A stretch of DNA of 8,139 nt from an uncultured Sulfurovum sp. GTDB lineage: Bacteria > Campylobacterota > Campylobacteria > Campylobacterales > Sulfurovaceae. A program made the position numbers and the translations under genes. The notes beneath the pieces were generated by a model. It saw nothing but the letters and a program-made list of their open reading frames with translations, did not search any database and was not told the origin of the DNA. Shown here in pieces: positions 1 through 4,814 of this stretch; the stretch's first letter is position 1, and every line of letters begins with the position of its first letter. The stretch lies in assembly GCA_947311605.1 (NCBI GenBank), contig CAMZLC010000103.1, forward strand, positions 1 through 8,139, written 5' to 3'.

Positions 1-273
1 AGGCTTGATATGTTTACTCATGGTCTGCTCAAACTTCTCCAGTGTCACATCCGGCACACCGGTCTCATAGAGGCTATAGGAGAGTGCTTCCTCTGCAGGT
101 GTTATTTTGCTGCTTAATACCAGCAGTGCGATCTCCTGCTCTGCATAGCTATCGGCATAAACCATTCCTTGTGTCAGCAAGAATTGCTGCAGTTCTTCAA
201 CAGTAAAGTGTGTGACTCTCCCCAAAAAGAGAACTGTGCCACCCCTATGTGCTTTAAAAATATTTTCTACCAT
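1..273 (-). CDS. Hypothetical protein, N-terminal part, possible BRCT-like fold (runs off left edge)
   Basis: The minus strand is open from an ATG at 273 to the window edge, giving the first 91 residues. An in-frame TGA lies three codons upstream, so 273 is the only sensible ATG. I do not recognise the protein. Its start (MVENIFKAHRGGTVLFLGRV) puts a hydrophobic beta-strand in front of a helix (EELQQFLLTQG), a second strand (EIALLVLSS) and a closing segment PDVTLEKFEQ. This order resembles a BRCT domain, where a strand-helix-strand core ends in a 'D...F' helix, but the match is by eye only. There is no signal peptide or membrane segment. No Shine-Dalgarno sequence precedes the ATG, and a TATGAT box lies only five bases upstream, so a leaderless transcript is possible. 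The gene is divergent from the 176-residue orphan and shares its upstream region. That this is a gene is fairly likely; its function is unknown. Confidence 0.6.
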   Translation of the reverse strand, partial: MVENIFKAHRGGTVLFLGRVTHFTVEELQQFLLTQGMVYADSYAEQEIALLVLSSKITPAEEALSYSLYETGVPDVTLEKFEQTMSKHIKP

Positions 274-278
274 ACAGG

Positions 279-308
279 ATCATAGCCAAAAAAGACTAAA
301 AGTGTCCT
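279..308 (-). promoter_or_regulatory. Candidate promoter of the left-edge gene, placed for a leaderless transcript
   Basis: Reading the minus strand, AGGACA (308-303) is followed after 18 bases by TATGAT (284-279). The start codon at 273 lies only five bases beyond the -10 box, so transcription would begin at or next to the ATG. This fits the absence of a ribosome binding site. The -35 box matches the consensus at four of six positions, so the call is tentative. Confidence 0.3.
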
Positions 309-331
309 ATTTGGATCTTTGTGCCACACAG

Positions 332-344
332 GATAATCATTATT
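332..344. promoter_or_regulatory. Fur-box-like palindrome between divergent genes
   Basis: The sequence GATAATCATTATT contains the perfect dyad ATAAT-C-ATTAT (333-343). It matches 12 of 13 bases of the right part of the classical Fur consensus (GATAATCATTATC). It also fits the GATAAT-N-ATTATC core described for Campylobacter Fur sites. The first six bases of the 19-base consensus are not conserved. The site sits directly upstream of the TATAAT of the 176-residue gene, where a bound repressor would block RNA polymerase. Iron control is inferred from one site only. Confidence 0.35.
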
Positions 345-347
345 GGG

Positions 348-353
348 TATAAT
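348..353 (+). promoter_or_regulatory. -10 box (TATAAT) of the 176-residue orphan gene
   Basis: A perfect TATAAT lies 31 bases before the start codon, predicting a transcript start near 360 and a leader of about 25 bases. There is no convincing -35 hexamer at 16-18 bases, which is common in epsilonproteobacterial promoters. The Fur-like dyad occupies that position. Confidence 0.5.
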
Positions 354-384
354 GCCATAAATCCATTAGATAAAGGAAGTCAAA

Positions 385-915
385 ATGTGCGACTTCAGTA
401 CCCTTAGTGAGGATGAAAAGAAACTTCATCGTCAAAAACTTCTCCAATGTGCCGAAAATTTTGGCGGAAAAAACTTTTTCCTGCATCTTCTAGAAGCAAT
501 AAGGGAGACTAAGCCCCATCCTCTCACAGCCAAGAACCGTGAGTTTACTATGGATTTTGGCACTATTTCATGGAATAAATCTATTTTTGCAGACAAGCTT
601 CAACTTCTTCTAAGAGCCCGCACCAACGAAGGCAAGCAAGATAACCTATTGCCTGAAAAAGATGCCAAAAACTATAAGAAAGTGCTCAATCTTGTTCGCG
701 CACTAAAACCCATCGTTTTTCACGTTAAGCCTGCCAGAAAAGAGGACGGCATAGGATTTTTCCTGCAAGCTTTTGATGTGATAGATACAGATACAACCAA
801 GCTAAACCCTGTATTTGATGCACTCTTTTTCTGTTCAGTTGAGGCAGTGAAAAGTATACTGAATGATACACCCCGACATGCCGCTCATCAATCTATATCC
901 TCTACAGATCCTTGA
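385..915 (+). CDS. Hypothetical protein, 176 residues, no recognised family
   Basis: The ATG is preceded by AAGGAAG (373-379) with a five-base spacer, and by a perfect -10 box, so start and expression look real. I do not recognise the protein. It is soluble-looking, without signal peptide or membrane segments, rich in lysine, and mostly alpha-helical in appearance: an N-terminal EDEKKLHRQKLLQCAENFGG segment, a middle LNLVRALKPIVFHVKP stretch (about 101-116) and a closing FDALFFCSVEAVKSILND helix. Its coding sequence is visibly more AT-rich than ald or the TRAP operon. The last 28 bases overlap, tail to tail, the 3' end of the 51-residue gene on the other strand, so the final residues (HAAHQSISSTDP) may be a read-out past the original stop. 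The Fur-like box upstream suggests possible iron control. No function can be assigned. Confidence 0.6.
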   Translation: MCDFSTLSEDEKKLHRQKLLQCAENFGGKNFFLHLLEAIRETKPHPLTAKNREFTMDFGTISWNKSIFADKLQLLLRARTNEGKQDNLLPEKDAKNYKKVLNLVRALKPIVFHVKPARKEDGIGFFLQAFDVIDTDTTKLNPVFDALFFCSVEAVKSILNDTPRHAAHQSISSTDP

Positions 916-1043
916 GTTTCGGATGCCTCCTCTTCGCTATCTGCCTTTTTTTTATTCAGTCTTTTTTGACGCTTCTCTTCTTGTTTCTTCTGCTTTTCGA
1001 GTTCTCGACCCCGTTTTTCGTAGGAATAATTTGTTTTTGCCAT
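888..1043 (-). CDS. Small highly charged protein, 51 residues
   Basis: The minus strand encodes a 51-residue protein starting MAKTNYSYEKRGRELEKQKK and ending SETQGSVEDID. A strong GGAGG (1058-1054) lies about ten bases before the ATG, so the start is well supported. Residues 9-33 are almost entirely Lys, Arg, Glu and Gln and should form a single charged helix; the tail (34-51) is acidic and probably disordered. Short proteins with this 'KTNYS.EKR..EL.K.KK.EEKR' opening occur as uncharacterised genes in many proteobacteria (recalled, not searched). A nucleic-acid or ribosome-associated role would suit the charge pattern but is a guess. The gene converges on the 176-residue orphan and overlaps its last 28 bases. 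The A/T homopolymers within it come from its lysine run. Confidence 0.8.
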   Translation of the reverse strand: MAKTNYSYEKRGRELEKQKKQEEKRQKRLNKKKADSEEEASETQGSVEDID

Positions 1044-1108
1044 TGGCTACTTACCTCCAGATAGTGTGTTGTCTGCATCATAGCATACTTTCTTAGAGAG
1101 ACTACATA

Positions 1109-1217
1109 AAGGGGCACCTACATTGCCATCACGTTAAGCACTTTTGGAGCAGCGACTTCAGTCGCTGACATGCGACTAAAGTCGCATCCCCCTAACACCA
1201 TTAAGTCAAGGGGCGCC
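1109..1217. repeat. Direct repeats AAGGGGCRCC framing the REP-like doublet
   Basis: AAGGGGCACC (1109-1118) and AAGGGGCGCC (1208-1217) are the same ten bases with one difference, in the same orientation, 99 bases apart. The palindrome pair lies between them. A looser shared pattern, CTTAA followed by TGRTG on the minus strand, also occurs on both sides of the palindromes. This suggests that the whole stretch of about 110 bases is one repeat unit or two degenerate tandem units. Whether the ten-base pair marks an insertion boundary cannot be told from one copy. Confidence 0.4.
1150..1187. repeat. REP-like doublet of two GCGACT...AGTCGC palindromes
   Basis: Two perfect palindromes stand side by side. 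The first is CAGCGACT-TC-AGTCGCTG (1150-1167) and the second is ATGCGACT-AA-AGTCGCAT (1170-1187), each an eight-base dyad with a two-base centre, separated by two bases. All four arms share the core GCGACT/AGTCGC, so any arm can pair with another. This is the form of REP/BIME elements, short dispersed palindromes mobilised by Y1-type REP-associated transposases. No transposase gene is in the window. The element lies between the 3' end of the regulator gene and the 5' end of the small gene, both on the minus strand. It could therefore shape the 3' end of the regulator mRNA, but there is no U-tract after it. Confidence 0.7.
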
Positions 1218-1248
1218 CATGAAAGCTTTTCTTGAAGCAGTGACTTAA
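1201..1248 (-). other. Eight-base inverted repeat spanning the regulator stop codon
   Basis: TTAAGTCA (1201-1208) and TGACTTAA (1241-1248) are perfect inverted repeats with a 32-base loop. The right arm includes the TAA stop of the XRE-cupin gene. The loop contains the self-complementary GGGCGCCC and an AAAGCTTT palindrome. There is no U-run, so it is not a classical intrinsic terminator. It may be an mRNA 3' end structure or chance. Confidence 0.3.
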
Positions 1249-1823
1249 AAAGAGGGAGGTGTGATAATACTGATGTAGGAAGCCCTCAGATCACTTTTGT
1301 TCTCTATCTTGTGAGGGGTTTTGGGATTGAAGCGAATGGTATCTCCCTCCTTCAGCAGGTAGGACTTTTCGCCCAGCTGCACAGAGATCGTACCACTGAT
1401 GACCAGATCGATCTCCTCTCCTCCTCTCGTGTGAGGCAGGAGTTCATCGGTGATGCGTTGCGGCTCCAGCTCTACCAGCACACATTCTACTGCACCCTGC
1501 AGATCTGGTACAAGCAGCTCACATTTATAGAGCGGGTCAGGAAAGGAGATCTTTTTGCGTGCCTCTTTGCGCACCACAAGTTGCGATTCGTGTGCGCCTG
1601 AATGTGGTATTTCGCTCTCCTCTGAAAACAGTGAAGCGATAGTGGTATCGAGTACCTTGGCGATCTTCCTTAGTGTCTCTACTGAGCCCTGCGTGGAGCC
1701 ATTCTCTAGCTGAGACAACATCCCTGATGAGATGCCTGCTCTGTTTGCCAGTACCTTGGCAGAGATACCCATCTGCTGTCTGATCTTCTTGATCTTTTCG
1801 CCTACATGAAAGAGCGTGTCCAT
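1245..1823 (-). CDS. XRE-family transcriptional regulator with C-terminal cupin sensor domain
   Basis: This 192-residue DNA-binding regulator has an N-terminal XRE helix-turn-helix (about 8-66, with LANRAGISSGMLSQLENGST at 25-44 holding the turn and recognition helix). It joins through a linker to a cupin_2 domain (about 103-188). The cupin carries the usual motif around H131-R-G-G-E-E137 and a second histidine at 171, possible metal or ligand contacts. Proteins with this layout (SutR/PuuR type) usually control nearby catabolic genes in response to a small metabolite. GGGGA lies three bases before the ATG, within AAAGGGGA. The gene is divergent from ald, and the shared region holds two identical palindromic operators, so I infer that it regulates ald and itself. 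The ligand is unknown; alanine, pyruvate or a related 2-oxo acid are candidates from context. The family call is firm. Confidence 0.95.
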   Translation of the reverse strand: MDTLFHVGEKIKKIRQQMGISAKVLANRAGISSGMLSQLENGSTQGSVETLRKIAKVLDTTIASLFSEESEIPHSGAHESQLVVRKEARKKISFPDPLYKCELLVPDLQGAVECVLVELEPQRITDELLPHTRGGEEIDLVISGTISVQLGEKSYLLKEGDTIRFNPKTPHKIENKSDLRASYISIITPPSF

Positions 1824-1845
1824 ATTTCCCCTTTACCTTACTGAA

Positions 1846-1874
1846 AGTATAGCATAGTTTTAATTTTATTAAAT
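1846..1874 (-). promoter_or_regulatory. Promoter of the XRE-cupin regulator gene
   Basis: On the minus strand TGCTATACT (1854-1846) is an extended -10 box. The position 17 bases upstream (1874-1869) reads ATTTAA, a poor -35. Transcription should start near 1839, leaving a leader of about 15 bases with AAAGGGGA as the ribosome binding site. Operator O1 fills the space between -35 and -10, as expected for autorepression. Confidence 0.45.
1859..1873. promoter_or_regulatory. Palindromic operator O1, TTTAAT-TTT-ATTAAA
   Basis: This is a perfect six-base dyad with a three-base centre. The same palindrome recurs as O2; the two differ only in the AT centre, which makes them exact reverse complements over 15 bases. 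O1 overlaps the regulator's promoter and lies about 45-59 bases upstream of the predicted ald transcript start. I infer that the XRE-cupin protein binds here. AT-richness lowers the weight of a single copy; the second identical copy raises it. Confidence 0.6.
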
Positions 1875-1879
1875 AAACC

Positions 1880-1911
1880 TTGCATTATCGGGGAATATAT
1901 GTTAATATACT
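1880..1911 (+). promoter_or_regulatory. Promoter of ald
   Basis: TATACT (1906-1911) is the best -10 box and predicts a transcript start near 1918. TTGCAT (1880-1885) resembles a -35 box but is 20 bases away; TTAATA (1902-1907) is an alternative -10 at a 16-base spacing. The core is flanked by O1 upstream and O2 directly downstream. Confidence 0.45.
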
Positions 1912-1918
1912 TAAAGAG

Positions 1919-1933
1919 TTTAATAAAATTAAA
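1919..1933. promoter_or_regulatory. Palindromic operator O2, TTTAAT-AAA-ATTAAA
   Basis: This is the second copy of TTTAAT-N3-ATTAAA, with its centre 60 bases from that of O1. It begins at the predicted ald transcript start and runs into the ribosome binding site (AAAGGA, 1931-1936), so bound protein would block initiation or early elongation of ald. Confidence 0.6.
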
Positions 1934-1942
1934 GGATCTATT

Positions 1943-3049
1943 ATGACTGTTGGACTGATCAAAGAGATTAAGGTACATGAATATAGGGTTGGATTGACAC
2001 CAGACTGTGTGGGTGCCTATACCCACGAGGGGCATAGGGTTCTCGTGGAGACTTCTGCCGGACATGGCGCAGGATTTGAGGATGAAGCATATATGGCGCA
2101 GGGCGCAGAGGTCGTGGACAGTAAACAGCGTATCTTCGATGAAGCCGATATGATCATCAAGGTCAAGGAGCCCCTGCCGGGAGAGTATGATTTCTTCAGA
2201 GAAGGGCAGATCCTCTATACCTACCTGCATCTGGCAGCAGATGAGCTACAGGCAAAAGCCCTGATGACAAAAGGGGTCAAGGCAGTCGCCTATGAGACAG
2301 TCACCGATGACAGTGGCCACCTGCCCTGCCTCATCCCTATGAGTGAGATCGCCGGAAGACTGGCGGCCCAAGAGGGTGCCAAATATCTGGAAAAACCTTT
2401 CGGAGGCAGAGGGGTATTGCTCGGTGGTGTACCCGGTGTGCAGCGGGGTCATGTGGTGATCGTCGGAGGTGGTATCGTCGGACTCAATGCCTGCAAAATG
2501 GCAGTAGGTCTGGGTGCCAATGTCACGATCCTGGATATCTCTGCACAGCGGCTTGCCTATCTGGATGATATCTTTGGCTCACAGATCACCACGCTCTACT
2601 CTACCCGTACCAATATCGTCAAGAGTCTCCAAAAAGCCGACCTGGTCATCGGTGCGGTGCTCATCCCCGGTGCAGCAGCACCCAAGCTCATCTCCAAAGA
2701 GGACCTGAAGCTCATGAAAAAAGGTTCGGTCATTGTGGACGTGGCGATCGATCAGGGCGGGTGTTTTGAAACCTCCAAGGCCACCTATCATGACAATCCG
2801 ACGTTTGTAGTGGAAGATATCGTACACTACTGTGTCGCCAATATGCCGGGAGCCGTGTCGCTCACCTCTACGATGGCGCTGACCTCCAATACCCTAAAAT
2901 ATGGACTGGAGATCGCCAACAAAGGACTCGAACGCGCCTGCAAAGAAAACCAGAATATCATGCATGGGCTCAACATCTATGACGGCAAGTGCACCAATGA
3001 AGCAGTAGCAAAGAGTTTGGGACTGAAGTACTGGGAGCCCAAGTTTTAA
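1943..3049 (+). CDS. ald: Alanine dehydrogenase
   Basis: This 368-residue cytoplasmic enzyme interconverts L-alanine + NAD+ + H2O and pyruvate + ammonium + NADH. It has the full family length, and the key residues stand at the numbers known from characterised alanine dehydrogenases: substrate-binding R15 (HEYRVG) and K75 (KVKEP), catalytic H96 (YLHLAAD) and D270 (DVAIDQGG). The Rossmann motif is VIVGGGIVG (172-180), with NAD-ribose-binding D198 at the end of the second strand. I chose the ATG at 1943 because AAAGGA lies six bases before it and the protein then begins with the conserved opening (MTVGLIKEIKVHEYRVGLTP). The in-frame TTG at 1880 is the -35 region. The gene is divergent from the XRE-cupin regulator and first in a likely two-gene unit with a 2-oxo-acid decarboxylase 82 bases downstream. 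Catabolic use of alanine fits that pairing; ammonium assimilation in reverse is the alternative. Confidence 0.98.
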   Translation: MTVGLIKEIKVHEYRVGLTPDCVGAYTHEGHRVLVETSAGHGAGFEDEAYMAQGAEVVDSKQRIFDEADMIIKVKEPLPGEYDFFREGQILYTYLHLAADELQAKALMTKGVKAVAYETVTDDSGHLPCLIPMSEIAGRLAAQEGAKYLEKPFGGRGVLLGGVPGVQRGHVVIVGGGIVGLNACKMAVGLGANVTILDISAQRLAYLDDIFGSQITTLYSTRTNIVKSLQKADLVIGAVLIPGAAAPKLISKEDLKLMKKGSVIVDVAIDQGGCFETSKATYHDNPTFVVEDIVHYCVANMPGAVSLTSTMALTSNTLKYGLEIANKGLERACKENQNIMHGLNIYDGKCTNEAVAKSLGLKYWEPKF

Positions 3050-3050
3050 C

Positions 3051-3094
3051 CCAAGCTTTGTATTAGAATCATTTCATATTCTGCAAAGGCTTGG
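3051..3094 (+). other. Long imperfect hairpin between ald and the decarboxylase gene
   Basis: CCAAGC (3051-3056) pairs with GCTTGG (3089-3094). After one bulged G, TTTG (3057-3060) pairs with CAAA (3084-3087), and an inner AGAAT/ATTCT stem (3065-3069 with 3078-3082) closes an eight-base loop. Fifteen base pairs can thus form starting two bases after the ald stop codon. No U-run follows, so this is not a classical terminator. It may protect the ald 3' end or set the expression ratio of the two genes. Confidence 0.55.
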
Positions 3095-3119
3095 TGCATA
3101 GGTGTTTGCAAAGCATCAA

Positions 3120-3125
3120 AAGGAG
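3120..3125 (+). promoter_or_regulatory. Ribosome binding site (AAGGAG) that fixes the decarboxylase start
   Basis: AAGGAG lies six bases before the ATG at 3132. It falls inside the coding region that an in-frame GTG at 3102 would create, which argues for the ATG. Confidence 0.75.
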
Positions 3126-3131
3126 AAGAAA

Positions 3132-4790
3132 ATGACTTTAGGAGACTTTATCATGGAGATCGTCAGGGAATTGAATATCAGACATATGTTTGGTGTGCCC
3201 GGCGATTACAATCTGCGGTTTTTAGACTATATCGTAGAGAAGGGGGAGGTTGATTGGATAGGTAATTGCAATGAGCTCAATGCAGCATATACAGCAGATG
3301 GATATGCAAGAGAAAATGGTATAGCAGCACTGGTCACCACACATGGCGTAGGAGAGTTGAGTGCTGCCAATGGTATTGCGGGTGCGTATGCACATAATGT
3401 ACCTGTCATGCATATTGTAGGCTATCCCAATAGCAGCCTGCTGGAAAATGATGTTCCTGTGCACCATACGCTGGGTAACTATAAAAAAAATAATTTTCTC
3501 GACTCCTTCTCTTCTATTTCCGGGGCCGAAACGATCCTGACTGCACACAACTATCTGCCTGAACTGCAAAGAGTGATCTCCAACATGCTCACCACGAAAA
3601 AGCCCTGCTATATAGGGCTCCCCACCGACCTAGTGGATATGGAGATCAGTAAAACAATATCGCATATCACCTTCAAGAGGATCAATCAGGACACATACCG
3701 GGTACCAGAGACTACAGAGGCGATAGTGCAGCGATTCAAAAAAGCCAAAAGACCTATTTTTATACTGGGTATAAATATCGCAAGATTTGGCTGGAGAGAG
3801 GCGGTAACCAAGCTGCTTGAAAAAACACAGTCTAAATTTGTCACCACACTCATGGGAAAATCCATCATCAATGAGACGGACATTGCTACACCAAACTATC
3901 TGGGTATCTATGCCGCCGGATACAGCAGTGAGGGTATACTGGAGCTTGTGCAAAATGCTGACTGCATCATCTCTATAGGAACCACTGAGACAGATATGAA
4001 CTCGGGAGGCTTTATCGACACAGGGATTGATTGTGCCAATGTGATCTCCATCAAGCCAGAAGGCATCAAGATAGGCAAGGAGCTCTATATGGATATCAGC
4101 GTAGAGATGCTTCTGGAAGCACTGCAACTGGCACTACCAAAGGATCTTCATAGGGATTTTATTTTTCCTCTGAAGCCCCGTGACGCCATTGATGTTTTGA
4201 GCATCTCAAAAAAGCCACTGGAGCATAGCTATTTCTGGCAACTGATTGCTGAAAGGTTTATCCATGAAGGGGATATTGTCGTAGCAGAGGCAGGTACTTC
4301 GCTCTTTGGGCTATTGCATCAGAATCTTCCTACAGGTATTGATTTTGTCTCTCAGATACTCTGGGCCTCTATCGGGTACACATTGCCTGCTGCTGTCGGA
4401 TCAGCCATAGCTTCTCCGGCACGCAAAGTGATGCTTTTTATTGGTGATGGCTCCATTCAGCTCACAGCACAGGAGCTTAGTCTTATCGCCAGGCATCAGC
4501 TTGATATCACCATTTTCCTCATTAATAATGATGGGTATACGATAGAGCGAGCAATTCATGGTCCCGAGCAGCCCTATAACGATATCTCTATGTGGAAATA
4601 TCTAGATCTTGCAAATGCTCTTGGTATCAAAAAGACACTGAGCGCACATACCTATGGTGAGCTCATAACTCAAGAGGAGCAGATACTTAGCAAAGGACCC
4701 AAAATGGTAGAAGTATTCTTCGACAAGCTGGACTATCCTCCCCTGCTCAAACAGATATCGGATCAACTGGAAGAGGCCAACAGGCAGTGA
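3132..4790 (+). CDS. Thiamine-diphosphate-dependent 2-oxo-acid decarboxylase (pyruvate/indolepyruvate decarboxylase family)
   Basis: This 552-residue enzyme should split CO2 from a 2-oxo acid to give an aldehyde, using thiamine diphosphate and Mg2+. It has full family length with the N-terminal pyrimidine domain (about 1-170), central domain (about 190-345) and C-terminal diphosphate domain (about 370-535). All catalytic residues of pyruvate decarboxylases are present: D25 (GVPGDYNL), E48 (CNELNAAY), the HH pair H111-H112 (VHHTLGN) and E472 (GYTIERAIHG). The cofactor motif GDGS...NN spans 438-466. Residue 471 is Ile, as in Zymomonas pyruvate decarboxylase (Ile472), where indolepyruvate and branched-chain enzymes often have Val; this mildly favours small substrates. 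The neighbouring alanine dehydrogenase makes pyruvate, which agrees, but phenylpyruvate, indolepyruvate or branched acids cannot be excluded. The start is set by AAGGAG at 3120-3125. The gene looks more AT-rich than ald, hinting at a different history. The family is certain, the substrate inferred. Confidence 0.9.
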   Translation: MTLGDFIMEIVRELNIRHMFGVPGDYNLRFLDYIVEKGEVDWIGNCNELNAAYTADGYARENGIAALVTTHGVGELSAANGIAGAYAHNVPVMHIVGYPNSSLLENDVPVHHTLGNYKKNNFLDSFSSISGAETILTAHNYLPELQRVISNMLTTKKPCYIGLPTDLVDMEISKTISHITFKRINQDTYRVPETTEAIVQRFKKAKRPIFILGINIARFGWREAVTKLLEKTQSKFVTTLMGKSIINETDIATPNYLGIYAAGYSSEGILELVQNADCIISIGTTETDMNSGGFIDTGIDCANVISIKPEGIKIGKELYMDISVEMLLEALQLALPKDLHRDFIFPLKPRDAIDVLSISKKPLEHSYFWQLIAERFIHEGDIVVAEAGTSLFGLLHQNLPTGIDFVSQILWASIGYTLPAAVGSAIASPARKVMLFIGDGSIQLTAQELSLIARHQLDITIFLINNDGYTIERAIHGPEQPYNDISMWKYLDLANALGIKKTLSAHTYGELITQEEQILSKGPKMVEVFFDKLDYPPLLKQISDQLEEANRQ

Positions 4791-4814
4791 TGGAGTATAC
4801 TTTGGCCACATATG

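Noticed and set aside
863..1096. 77-residue plus-strand reading frame
   Set aside because: It lies across from the 51-residue minus-strand gene, which has a strong ribosome binding site and typical charged composition; the plus frame has neither.
1150..1187. CRISPR repeat or retron RNA
   Set aside because: There are only two adjacent palindromes, no spacers of regular length, and no cas or reverse transcriptase gene nearby.
1880..1942. N-terminal extension of alanine dehydrogenase from an in-frame TTG
   Set aside because: It would translate through the promoter and operator O2; the ATG at 1943 has its own AAAGGA and gives the conserved family N-terminus with canonical residue numbers.
3102..3131. 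GTG start for the decarboxylase, ten residues longer
   Set aside because: The added residues are translated from the ribosome binding site, and AAGGAG is ideally spaced for the ATG at 3132.
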